DNA from: Roseomonas acroporae
Lineage (GTDB): Bacteria > Pseudomonadota > Alphaproteobacteria > Acetobacterales > Acetobacteraceae
Reading direction: 5' to 3'
DNA: 61,748 nt
Assembly (NCBI RefSeq): GCF_023223525.1
Contig: NZ_JALPRX010000104.1
Span: 1 to 61,748, forward strand
Notes under the pieces: generated by a model
Seen by the model: only the letters and a program-made list of their open reading frames with translations
Told to the model about the DNA's origin: nothing
The model's database searches: none
Translations under genes and position numbers: made by a program
Shown here: positions 27,704 to 35,716 of the stretch, one piece after another
How the letters are laid out: the number at the start of each line of letters is the position of its first letter
Numbering within the stretch: the stretch's first letter is position 1

Positions 27704-28545
27704 GCGGTCGCTTCCTTGCTTTCGGCGGGGGGCCTGCCGGCGGCGGCGCCGGGCGGCGCGGGTTCGACGAGGCGCCGGCGGCGCGCGCCCCAGGCCAGGG
27801 AGAGCAGGAAGCCGGCCGCCGAGAGCCCGACCACCACCGTGGCGATCGCCGCCACGCTGGGATCGGCGTAGGACTGCAATTGCTGCATCAGCCGCAGCGG
27901 CAGCGTGTCGCCCTTCGAGATGAAGAGGGAGAGCGAGATGTTGTCGAGCGAGATCATGAAGGCCGAGACCCCGCCCGCCACCACGCCGTTGCCGATCAGC
28001 GGCAGGGTGACGCGCAGGAAGGTGCGCGCCGGCCCGGCGCCGAGGTTGAGCGAGGCGCGCTCCAGCGAGGTGTCGTAGCTGGCGAGCGCCGCCGTCACCA
28101 TGGCGACGACGTAGGGCAGGCCGAGCACGGCATGGCCGAGGATGGTGGGCAGCAGCCCGGGCTGCATGTCGTAGATCGACAGGGTGAAGAGCAGGCCGAG
28201 GCCGAGCACGATGGTCGGCATGGCGATCGGCAGCATCACCGCCGCCTGCACCAGCGAGCGGCCGCGGAAGCGGTGGTGGTTGATCGCCAGCGCCGCGCCG
28301 GTGCCGGCGATGGTGGCGAGCACGGCGCTGGCGGCGGCGAGGACCAGGCTGACGAGCAGCCCGTCGATGAACAGCTCGTTGCCGAGCGCCACGCCGAACC
28401 AGCGCAGGCTGAGGCCGGGCGGCGGGAAGTCCAGCCGGTTGCCGGAACTGAAGGCCACGATCATCGCCACCAGGATCGGCGCGACCAGGAAGAGCAGCAC
28501 GGCGGCGGCGTGGAACCGCTCCGCGACCCCGAATTGCGGCTTCAC
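27700..28545 (-). CDS. ABC transporter permease (PotC/YdcV type)
   Basis: A 281-residue permease with six helices and the inner-membrane EAA-type loop ERASLNLGAGPARTFLRVTL. A GTG start at 28545 overlaps the upstream permease stop (GTGA). This start removes a long out-of-family extension of the open frame. It is the second membrane subunit of the spermidine/putrescine-type importer encoded here. Confidence 0.9.
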   Translation of the reverse strand: MKPQFGVAERFHAAAVLLFLVAPILVAMIVAFSSGNRLDFPPPGLSLRWFGVALGNELFIDGLLVSLVLAAASAVLATIAGTGAALAINHHRFRGRSLVQAAVMLPIAMPTIVLGLGLLFTLSIYDMQPGLLPTILGHAVLGLPYVVAMVTAALASYDTSLERASLNLGAGPARTFLRVTLPLIGNGVVAGGVSAFMISLDNISLSLFISKGDTLPLRLMQQLQSYADPSVAAIATVVVGLSAAGFLLSLAWGARRRRLVEPAPPGAAAGRPPAESKEATA

Positions 28546-29402
28546 AGCGTCGCCGCCCAGGGCGCGAAGCGCCGCAGCAGGGCGTTGGCGACGACGAGCA
28601 GCAGCGACACCAGGGCGAGCGTCAGCGTCGCCATGGCGCCGGCCAGCGCCCAGGCGCTGTTGGTCGCGGCCTCGTAGTAGATCGCCGGAGCGACGAGCTG
28701 GTAGCCCGAGGCGCCCATCAGCGAGGGCGTCACGTAGTCGCTGAGCACGCCGGAGAAGACGAGCTGCGTGCCGGCGACGATGCCGGGCAGCGCCGCCGGC
28801 ACCACCACGCGGCGCCAGGTGTACCAGTGCCCGGCGCCGAGATTGGCCGAGGCCCGCAGCAGGCTCGGATCCAGCTTGCGCAGCGCGGTGACGAGCGGGA
28901 CGATCATCAGCGGCAGGTAGCGGTGCAGCATGCCGATCACCATGCCCTCCACCTCGAACAGGATGCGGATGGGCTGGCGGATCAGCCCCATCGCCAGCAG
29001 CGCCTGGTTGACCACGCCGCTGTCGGCCAGGATCACGATCCAGCCGAAGGCGCGCATCACCACGCTGACGTAGAGCGGCAGGTACACCACCCAGAAGACC
29101 AGCGCCTGGGCGCGGCCGGTCAGCCGCGCCAGTAGCCACGCGAAGGGGAAGGCGATGGCCAGCGCCAGCGCCGCGATCAGCAGCGCGATCCAGAGCGTGT
29201 TGCCGAACACCTGGAGGTAGTAGGGATCGCCCAGCACCCTGGCGTAGTTCGCGAAGGTGAAGGCGGGCACCGCCACGCCGCTGTCGTCGTCGCGCCAGAA
29301 GCTGTTGCGGAAGGTGACGGCGAGCGGCAGCACGAAGAAGGGCACCAGCAGGCAGCCCGCCGGCAGCAGCCAGAGCCAGGGGACCAGGGCGCGCGAGCGC
29401 AT
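28542..29402 (-). CDS. ABC transporter permease (PotB type)
   Basis: A 286-residue membrane protein that starts with a hydrophobic helix (WLWLLPAGCLLVPFFVLPL), followed by a short periplasmic segment and five further helices. The coupling loop reads LLRASANLGAGHWYTWRRV. It is the partner of the PotC-type permease and lies 3 bp after the ATPase gene. Confidence 0.91.
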   Translation of the reverse strand: MRSRALVPWLWLLPAGCLLVPFFVLPLAVTFRNSFWRDDDSGVAVPAFTFANYARVLGDPYYLQVFGNTLWIALLIAALALAIAFPFAWLLARLTGRAQALVFWVVYLPLYVSVVMRAFGWIVILADSGVVNQALLAMGLIRQPIRILFEVEGMVIGMLHRYLPLMIVPLVTALRKLDPSLLRASANLGAGHWYTWRRVVVPAALPGIVAGTQLVFSGVLSDYVTPSLMGASGYQLVAPAIYYEAATNSAWALAGAMATLTLALVSLLLVVANALLRRFAPWAATL

Positions 29403-29405
29403 GAC

Positions 29406-30533
29406 TCAGCCCGCCTCCAGCCGGCAGCGTTCGGGATCGAGGTCGAGGAACACGGCGCTGCCCGCGGGCAGCGAGGCGAGCGGATCGGCGCTGCGCACCG
29501 GCCGGTCCACCACCACCTGCTGCCCGTCGAGGTCGAGCACCACGCGCTCCTGCGCGCCGAAGAAGGTGCTGAGCGTGACGCGCGCCGGGTGCGCGCGGTG
29601 GATCGCGGTGGGCACGGTGGAGACGCCCGCATCCTCGGTGCGGAACAGCACCGAGACCGGCCCCTCGGGCACCGTCCGTCCCGGCGGCAGCGCATAGCCC
29701 AGACCTTCGGCGAGCCGTATCTCGCCCGCCCGCGCCGTGCCGCGCAGCGTGTTGGCGCTGCCGAGGAAGCGCAGCACCTGGTCGGTGGCGGGGTGGCGGT
29801 ACACCTGCTCCGGCGTGCCGATCTGCGCGATGCGGCCGGCATGCATCACCGCGACGCGGTCGGCCAGGGCGAAAGCCTCGCGCTGGTCGTGGGTGACGAG
29901 GATGGTGGTGACGTCGAGCCGGCGCAGCAGCAGCGAGAGTTCGAGCTGCGTCTCCTCGCGCAGGTTCTTGTCGAGGGCGCTGAATGCCTCGTCGAGCAGC
30001 AGCATGTCGGGGCGGATGGCGAGGGCGCGCGCCACCGCGACGCGCTGCCGCTGCCCGCCGCTGAGCTGCTGCGGATAGCGCCCTTCCAGCCCCTGGAGCC
30101 GCAGGATGCCAACCATCTCGGCCACGCGCGACGCCATCTCCGCCTTGCCGAGGCCGCGCACCTCCAGCCCGTAGGCGATGTTGCCGGCCACCGTCATGTG
30201 CGGGAACAGGGCGTAGCTCTGGAACACCATGGCGATGTTACGCCGGTGCGGCGGCACCTTGTTCAGCAGCGCCCCGCGCAGGCGCAGCGTGCCGAAATCG
30301 GCCGTCTCGAAGCCCGCGATGATGTTGAGCAGGGTCGACTTGCCGCAGCCGCTGGCGCCGAGCAGGGCGACGATCTCGCCCTGGCGCAGCGTCAGGTCGC
30401 AGCGGTCGAGCGCCAGCATGCTGCCGAAGGACTTGCGCAGGCTGGCGATCTCCAGCACCGGCGGCCGTTCGGCGGCGGCCGCGGGATCGAGCGTGTCCGC
30501 CGCGGCGTCGGCGGCGAGGGCCGTCGCGGCCAT
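29406..30533 (-). CDS. ABC transporter ATP-binding protein (PotA type)
   Basis: A 375-residue ATPase with Walker A (GASGCGKST), Q-loop (MVFQSYALFPHMT), signature (LSGGQRQRVA), Walker B (MLLLDEAFSALD) and switch His (LVTHDQREA). A C-terminal TOBE-type domain (from about 270) is usual for PotA/MalK-like subunits. About 28 extra N-terminal residues precede the conserved core. It lies 14 bp after the binding-protein gene. Confidence 0.93.
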   Translation of the reverse strand: MAATALAADAAADTLDPAAAAERPPVLEIASLRKSFGSMLALDRCDLTLRQGEIVALLGASGCGKSTLLNIIAGFETADFGTLRLRGALLNKVPPHRRNIAMVFQSYALFPHMTVAGNIAYGLEVRGLGKAEMASRVAEMVGILRLQGLEGRYPQQLSGGQRQRVAVARALAIRPDMLLLDEAFSALDKNLREETQLELSLLLRRLDVTTILVTHDQREAFALADRVAVMHAGRIAQIGTPEQVYRHPATDQVLRFLGSANTLRGTARAGEIRLAEGLGYALPPGRTVPEGPVSVLFRTEDAGVSTVPTAIHRAHPARVTLSTFFGAQERVVLDLDGQQVVVDRPVRSADPLASLPAGSAVFLDLDPERCRLEAG

Positions 30534-30547
30534 GGCGAGGCGCCGGC

Positions 30548-31585
30548 TCAGTTCTGCACCTCGCGCGTGTAGCGGTCGAGCCACTCGCGCTGCTTCGCGG
30601 CGGCGAATTCCTCGTCCTGGAAGAACAGGCGCGTGGGATCGGTGGTGACCAGCGGCGCCAGCGCGGGCGGCACGGTCACGTCGGTGCGCACCGGCGAGGC
30701 CAGCAGCTTCTCGGCCAGCGCGCCCTGCACCGGCTTGGTCAGCAGGAAGTCGATGTAGGACTTGGCCAGCGCGATGCTCGGGCTGTTGACCGGGATGCAC
30801 AGATCGTAGGGGACGGCGAGCACGCCCTCCTTCGGCGTCACCTTCACCACCTCCGGCGTGTTGCGGGCGGAATTGGCGACGCGCACCGCGAATTGCGGCG
30901 CCGCCGCGATGTCGCCGCGCTCGATCATCTGGTTCGGCTGGATCGGGTCCACGTAGAAGCCGCGCACCGCGGGCTTCAGCGCCTTCAGCCGCGCGAAGGC
31001 CTCGTTGGCCGTGGCGGGCGACTTCATGTCGCCGAGCGCGTGCACGATGCAGGCGATGAAGCCGAAGGCGGTGGCGCCGTTCACCGCCGAGGGCAGCATC
31101 ACCTTGCCGCGCAGCGCCGGGCGCCACAGGTCGAACCAGGAGGTCATCGGCTCGCCGACCAGGTCGCGCCGCGCCATCATGTCGATCGAGTCGATCATCA
31201 TGGCGGCGCCCCAGCCGGCTTCCGGCACCGTGTCCGGCAGGGCGTGCGCGGCCTCGGGGAAGTCGCTCCGGCTCACCTTGTGCAGCAGCCCGCCATTCAT
31301 GGCGCGCAGGCCGTAGGCGCGCGAGAACAGCACCACGTCGAAGGGCGGCGAGGCCTTCTGCGTCTGCAGCTTGGTCAGCGCGCTCGGCGAGATCTCGACA
31401 CTGTAGGCGACGCGCGCGCCCTTCGCCGCCTCGAAGGGCTGGCCAGCGATCTCGGAAAGGATCTGGTAGGGGCCGCCGAAATGCGTCACCCGCAGCGTGG
31501 TGGCCTGCGCCGAGGCGGCGTGCGCGCCGCCGAGCAGCGGCGCGGCCAGGCCGGTGGCGAGAAGATGGCGGCGTCGCAGCATCAT
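30548..31585 (-). CDS. periplasmic substrate-binding protein (PotD/extracellular solute-binding family)
   Basis: A 345-residue receptor. The N-terminus MMLRRRHLLATGLAAPLLGG is a twin-arginine-like signal peptide with cleavage near AASAQA. The mature chain starts LRVTHFGGPYQILSEI, as in PotD/AfuA-type receptors. The open frame continues to 31720, but the start at 31585 puts the signal peptide at the N-terminus and has a GGAGA element about ten bases upstream. It serves the PotABC-type subunits that follow. The ligand is probably the cyclic amide handled by the downstream hydrolase (inference). Confidence 0.9.
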   Translation of the reverse strand: MMLRRRHLLATGLAAPLLGGAHAASAQATTLRVTHFGGPYQILSEIAGQPFEAAKGARVAYSVEISPSALTKLQTQKASPPFDVVLFSRAYGLRAMNGGLLHKVSRSDFPEAAHALPDTVPEAGWGAAMMIDSIDMMARRDLVGEPMTSWFDLWRPALRGKVMLPSAVNGATAFGFIACIVHALGDMKSPATANEAFARLKALKPAVRGFYVDPIQPNQMIERGDIAAAPQFAVRVANSARNTPEVVKVTPKEGVLAVPYDLCIPVNSPSIALAKSYIDFLLTKPVQGALAEKLLASPVRTDVTVPPALAPLVTTDPTRLFFQDEEFAAAKQREWLDRYTREVQN

Positions 31586-31732
31586 GTCGTGCGGTTCTCC
31601 GGCATGGGACGGGCGCGCTGCCGTCGGAGCGGAGGCTCCGGTTGCATCGGCGCGGCCGGTGGTCACGGCCGCGTCGTGCGGCATGGCCGCCGCGTGGCTA
31701 GCAAGCGACATGCCATGCATGCGTCGCGCCGC

Positions 31733-32857
31733 TCATGCGTCGGCGAGACGTCGCAGCGCGGCGCGATCGACCTCGATGCCGAGGCCGGGCGCGTCCGGCA
31801 CGGGCAGGCAGCCACCCAGCAACTGCGCCGGATGCGCGACCGGCGTGCGCACCAGGGAATCGTTCAGCGGCGTGCGGAACAGGCTGCATTCGAAGCTGTG
31901 CAGGTCCGGCAAGGCCGCCGCGAGCTGCAACGACGCCGCCGCCTTGATCGCACCGCCGGAATTGTGCGGCGAGAAGGGCAGCCCGCGCGGCAGCGCCGCG
32001 TTCCGCGCGCGCACGAAGCCGGTGATGCCGCCGATCCGGCCGCAGTCGGGCTGCAACAGGCCGATCGCGTCCGCTTCCACCAGCGCCGCCGCGCCTTCCG
32101 GCGTGAACTCGCTCTCGCCTGCCGAAATCATGAGCAGATGATGTTGGTTCGGACGCGCCAGCGCGCGATGGTTCAGACGCGCCAGCGCGCGATGGTCCGT
32201 CGGATCGAGCGGCTCCTCCAGCCAGAGGAAATCGAGTTCGGCCAGCAGCGCGGCGAGCCGGTGTGCCGCGTCCTCGTCGAAGCTGCCGTTCGGATCGGCG
32301 CAGAGCGCGACAGCCGGTCCGACGACGCGGCGGATATGCCGCGCGCGCGCCATGGCCGCATCGAGCGGCGGTTGCAGCTTCACCTTGAGATGGCGGAAGC
32401 CCGCCGCGACGGCGGCCTCGGCCTGCGCCGCCGCCACGTCGTCCGCCACCACGGCGACGTAGGAACCGTAGGCCGGTACCAGCGCGCGCGCCATGCCGCC
32501 GAGCAGCCGGTGCAGTGGCACGCCCCGTCGCCGGCCCAGCAGGTCCCACAGCGCGATGTCGATCGCCGAACGCGCCTCGGCCGCGGCGCCGACGAGCGGC
32601 ACACCGGCCGCGTCGCCCATGCGCTGCCAGTGCCGTGCGATGTCGGCCGCCGCCTCGCCGAGCAGCAGCGGCGCGAAGCGCGATGCCACCTGCGCGGCGG
32701 CGTCGCGCGGCGCGGCGGGGCTCAGCGCCTCGCCGAAGCCGCTCAGCCCGTCCGTGTCCATCACCTCGACGACGAGGGTGCGCACCGGCGCCGTGCGGCC
32801 GGAACCGGCGGCGGGCGGCACGGCGAGCGGCCAACTCCGTATCGCGGCGATACGCAT
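31733..32857 (-). CDS. enolase-superfamily protein (mandelate racemase/muconate-lactonizing type)
   Basis: A 374-residue enzyme with an N-terminal capping domain and a modified TIM barrel. Catalytic signatures are the KxK lysines in LKVKL, metal ligands Asp in ADPNGSF, Glu in WLEEPL and Glu in ISAGESE, and His in SPHNSGG. Members abstract a proton next to a carboxylate (racemases, cycloisomerases, sugar-acid dehydratases). An eight-residue tandem duplication (HRALARLN/HRALARPN) lengthens the loop between the second and third metal ligands. It follows the MBL-fold gene by 6 bp and precedes the importer genes by 147 bp. Confidence 0.9.
   Translation of the reverse strand: MRIAAIRSWPLAVPPAAGSGRTAPVRTLVVEVMDTDGLSGFGEALSPAAPRDAAAQVASRFAPLLLGEAAADIARHWQRMGDAAGVPLVGAAAEARSAIDIALWDLLGRRRGVPLHRLLGGMARALVPAYGSYVAVVADDVAAAQAEAAVAAGFRHLKVKLQPPLDAAMARARHIRRVVGPAVALCADPNGSFDEDAAHRLAALLAELDFLWLEEPLDPTDHRALARLNHRALARPNQHHLLMISAGESEFTPEGAAALVEADAIGLLQPDCGRIGGITGFVRARNAALPRGLPFSPHNSGGAIKAAASLQLAAALPDLHSFECSLFRTPLNDSLVRTPVAHPAQLLGGCLPVPDAPGLGIEVDRAALRRLADA
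32146..32193. repeat. 24-bp in-frame tandem duplication
   Basis: Two adjacent 24-bp copies (32146-32169 and 32170-32193) differ at one base. They lie inside the enolase-superfamily gene and add eight residues in frame. Confidence 0.9.
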
Positions 32858-32863
32858 CGCGCG

Positions 32864-33679
32864 CTATTCGGGCGGGTCGCCGAGCCAGTGGATGTGCCGC
32901 TCCACCGAATGGCGCATCGCCGCCTCGGCATCGTGCGGGATCACCTTGTCCCAGAAGGCGCCGAGGATCGCGTCGTAGCGCCAGGGCGCGACGCGCCCGG
33001 CGATCCGCCGCACCGCGGCCGCGCCGAGCGGGATGAAATTCGGGTAGGAGCGCATGAAGCCGAGCGTCCTGCGGTCCGCCACCACTTGGAGGATATCACC
33101 GCTGAGCAGCGCGCCGCGCCCCGCCGCGCCGCCGGTCCAGTGCGCCACGGTGCCGCCGGCGAAGTGCCCGCCGCAGCGGATCAGCGTCAGCCCGGGCGCG
33201 ATCTCCTTCGTGTCGCCTTCCCAAAGGGCGATGGCCGGGCCGTCGCGCATGATCCAGTCGCGGTCGGCGGCGTGCAGATGGATCGGGACGCCGCCGAACG
33301 CCTCGCTCCATTCCAGCATCGTCGTGTAGTAGTGCGGGTGCGAGATGGCGATGGCGGCGAGGCCGCCCAGGCCGCGGATGATCTCCACCGTCGCGCGGTC
33401 GATCAGGCTGATGCAGTCCCACAGCACGTTGCCGGCCGGCGTCGGCACCAGCAGGGCGCGCTGGCCGATCGCGAAATGCGGCGCCGTGCCGATGCCGAGC
33501 AGCCCCGCCTCGTCACGGAACGCGTTCATGTGGGTGATGCGCAGGCGCGGCAGCGTGGTCCAGCCCTGGCCGGCCGGCTGCAGGTACTGCCGCTCGTCCT
33601 CGCAGATCGGACAGCGCGGTGGCGGCGACTCGGAAGGCGGGTACTGCGTGCCGCAGGTCGTGCAGAGAAACGCTTGCAT
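32864..33679 (-). CDS. MBL-fold protein with N-terminal zinc-ribbon/rubredoxin-like head
   Basis: A 271-residue protein. Residues 1-30 carry two CxxC pairs (Cys6/Cys9 and Cys23/Cys26) like a zinc ribbon. The rest resembles the metallo-beta-lactamase fold, but the HxHxDH motif is reduced to SHPHYY; later ligands seem kept (GGHFAGGT, LLSGDILQV). Activity as a hydrolase is therefore uncertain. The longer open frame upstream is rejected because the Cys pair sits at the natural N-terminus. It is the first gene of the enolase/importer/enamidase operon and divergent from the MarR gene. Confidence 0.82.
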   Translation of the reverse strand: MQAFLCTTCGTQYPPSESPPPRCPICEDERQYLQPAGQGWTTLPRLRITHMNAFRDEAGLLGIGTAPHFAIGQRALLVPTPAGNVLWDCISLIDRATVEIIRGLGGLAAIAISHPHYYTTMLEWSEAFGGVPIHLHAADRDWIMRDGPAIALWEGDTKEIAPGLTLIRCGGHFAGGTVAHWTGGAAGRGALLSGDILQVVADRRTLGFMRSYPNFIPLGAAAVRRIAGRVAPWRYDAILGAFWDKVIPHDAEAAMRHSVERHIHWLGDPPE

Positions 33680-33804
33680 GCCGCGCGCCCCTTCCTCGTC
33701 CGCCCCGCGGCACACCCGCCACGGACCGCGCCACCGCGGAATGCGCGGCCATGGGATGCACCGCTCGCGGCGCGGTGGCCCTTCCGCCGAATGCTTCCGG
33801 GCCG

Positions 33805-33827
33805 TATTATTCGGTGCCGAAGTTATT
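33805..33827. promoter_or_regulatory. candidate MarR operator between MBL-fold operon and marR
   Basis: An AT-rich island in a GC-rich genome, with the palindrome TTCGG-TG-CCGAA at 33810-33821. A related sequence occurs at 36810-36832, upstream of the other operon; both fit ATnnTTnGnTnnCGAAGTT. Confidence 0.45.
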
Positions 33828-33885
33828 GAGCGCGGGTGCCCGCCGTCAATGGCTTTCCGACGGGCGCAGGGAGAGAGCAGGCCGC

Positions 33886-34530
33886 ATGGAACAGCAAGGA
33901 CGACCGCGCCCGCCGCAATCCCGCCTTTCGGAGGCCCACCTCCCGGAGTCCCGCCCCTCGGAATCCCGCCCGGCGCGTGCCAACACGTCACGCCATCCCC
34001 CGGTGCGGCCCGCCGAGGAGCGCGTCGCGGCCGGCGACCAGGATTCCGCCGCCGCCATCACCGCGCAGTGGCGGCGGGAGCGCCCGGATCTCGACCTCGA
34101 GCCGATGGCGCTGTTCGCCGGCCTCGCCCGCGCCTACCAGCTCCTCGACGGCCGCATCGACCGCATGGTGGCGCGCCATGGCATCACGCGCGGCATGTTC
34201 GATGTGCTGGCCGCGCTGCGGCGCGCCGGGGCGCCGCACCGGCTGACGCCGACGCAGCTCTCCGCCGCCCTGCTGCTGAGCGGCGCCGGCATGACCAGCC
34301 GGCTCGACCGGCTGGAGGAGGCGGGGCTGGCGGTGCGCCTGCCCGAGCCGGCGGACCGCCGCAGCATCCTGATCGGCCTGACGCGCAAGGGGCTCGCGCT
34401 GGTGGACCGCATGCTGCCCGAGCTGATCGGCATCCAGCGCGCCGCCCTCGGCATCGGCACCGCGAAGGCGCGCGACCTCACCGCCCTGCTCTGGGTGCTC
34501 GGCGAGCATCTCGCGGCGGAAGGCGATTGA
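33886..34530 (+). CDS. MarR-family transcriptional regulator
   Basis: A 214-residue protein. The MarR winged-helix fold covers about residues 65-205 (GMFDVLAALRRAG, LTPTQLSAALLLSGAGMTSR, DRRSILIGLTRKG). The first 60 residues are a low-complexity extension with five-residue repeats (SRLSE, AHLPE, SRPSE). AGGGAGAG upstream supports the start at 33886. It lies between two catabolic operons, divergent from one and convergent with the nicC-like gene of the other (7-bp gap). MarR proteins such as NicR control nicotinate genes in Pseudomonas, so a role as local repressor is plausible. Confidence 0.92.
   Translation: MEQQGRPRPPQSRLSEAHLPESRPSESRPARANTSRHPPVRPAEERVAAGDQDSAAAITAQWRRERPDLDLEPMALFAGLARAYQLLDGRIDRMVARHGITRGMFDVLAALRRAGAPHRLTPTQLSAALLLSGAGMTSRLDRLEEAGLAVRLPEPADRRSILIGLTRKGLALVDRMLPELIGIQRAALGIGTAKARDLTALLWVLGEHLAAEGD
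33921..33965. repeat. three 15-bp units in marR 5' end
   Basis: Consecutive imperfect 15-mers at 33921, 33936 and 33951 encode five-residue repeats in the extension before the MarR domain. Confidence 0.7.
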
Positions 34531-34537
34531 GGCCGCG

Positions 34538-35665
34538 TCAGTCGAGCAGCGGCACGGTCCAGGCATCGTAGTCGAACACCCAGGCCGGGTCGGTCGGGCC
34601 GCGCAGGAAGTCATTGGCGACCGAGACGCGCTGCACGCGGTTGGTGCGCTCCAACCGGTTGCGGGCATAGCGCGGGAAGGCGGCGAGCGGGTCGCTGGCC
34701 AGCGCCTCGATCAGGCAGCGCGCCAGCACCGCCGCGTCCTCGATCGCCATCGCCGCCCCCTGCGCCATGTAGGGGCGCAGCGGGTGGCAGGCATCGCCGA
34801 GCAGCACCAGCCGCCCCTCGCTCCACACCGGCACCGGCTCGCGATCGAAGACCGGCCATTTCGTCACCGCCCCGGCCGCCGCCGCGACGCGCCGCACCTC
34901 CGGGTGGAAGCCCGCCAGCTCCGCCCGGAATTCGTCGGCATCGCAGGGCGCCCAGGCGCCGGCGACCGTGAGTTCCGGCTCCGGGAAGCTGGTGACGAGG
35001 TACAGCTCGTCGCGCCTGCCCGTCATGTAGTAGATCAGCAGGTGCCGGTCGGGACCCCACCATTTCGTGCAGTCCGCGGGCGGCGGGTCCACCGCGGCGG
35101 CCGGCACGATGCAGCGATGCGCGACATGGCCGGTGTAGCGCGGCTTCTCGACGCCCAGCACCAGCTCGCGCACGCGCGAGTTCACCCCGTCCGCGCCGAT
35201 CACGATGTCGGCCTCGGCCGTCGCGCCGTTCCCGAACAGCAGGCGGCAGCCATCGCCCCGCGTCTCGATGCCGGCCAGGCGGTGGCCGAAGGCGATGCTG
35301 TCCGGCGCGACCGCCGAGGCCAGCGCCGCGTGCAGGTCGCCGCGGTGCACGTTGATGTAGGGCGCGCCGTAGCGCCGTTCCCCGGCCTCGCCGAGCGGCA
35401 GGCGGAACAGCACCTCGCCACTGTCCCAGGCGCGGCTGAGGAAGGCGTCCGGATGCAGGCCGATCCGCTCGAGGCGATCCGCCACGCCCACCGCCCGCAG
35501 CACCTGCATCAGGTTCGGGCTGAGATGGATGCCGGCGCCGATCCGCTCGAAGGCCGGCGCCTGCTCGTAGAGCCGCACCGCGAAGCCCGCGCGCTGCAGC
35601 AGCGCCGCCGCCGTGGTGCCGCCGAGCCCGGCGCCGATGACCGCGACGCGTGTTTCCCGGCGCAT
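34538..35665 (-). CDS. nicC: 6-hydroxynicotinate 3-monooxygenase-like FAD hydroxylase
   Basis: A 375-residue class A flavoprotein hydroxylase: FAD motif GAGLGG (11-16), DG motif (GADGVNSR) and GD motif (LLGDACHP). It aligns by eye along its length with Pseudomonas NicC. The active-site segment keeps the spacing CxKWWxxDRHxxxYYxTG, with Cys199, His208 and Tyr212, plus His294 in the GD motif; I recall these as functional residues of NicC. The expected reaction is decarboxylative hydroxylation of 6-hydroxynicotinate to 2,5-dihydroxypyridine using NADH and oxygen. GGGAGG just upstream fixes the start at 35665. It follows the ACMSD-like gene by 51 bp in one operon. Confidence 0.87.
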   Translation of the reverse strand: MRRETRVAVIGAGLGGTTAAALLQRAGFAVRLYEQAPAFERIGAGIHLSPNLMQVLRAVGVADRLERIGLHPDAFLSRAWDSGEVLFRLPLGEAGERRYGAPYINVHRGDLHAALASAVAPDSIAFGHRLAGIETRGDGCRLLFGNGATAEADIVIGADGVNSRVRELVLGVEKPRYTGHVAHRCIVPAAAVDPPPADCTKWWGPDRHLLIYYMTGRRDELYLVTSFPEPELTVAGAWAPCDADEFRAELAGFHPEVRRVAAAAGAVTKWPVFDREPVPVWSEGRLVLLGDACHPLRPYMAQGAAMAIEDAAVLARCLIEALASDPLAAFPRYARNRLERTNRVQRVSVANDFLRGPTDPAWVFDYDAWTVPLLD

Positions 35666-35716
35666 GCCGCCCTCCCTCATGCCGATTGCCCCGCCCTTCC
35701 CGCCGGCCCGTGCCGG

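Noticed and set aside
21467-27871. A 2134-codon open frame on the plus strand
   Set aside because: It runs antisense to the molybdopterin fusion, enamidase and PF06684 genes and out of frame with the solA-type gene. It has Arg/Gly/Ala/Gln-rich nonsense composition and no domain. Long antisense frames are expected at this GC content.
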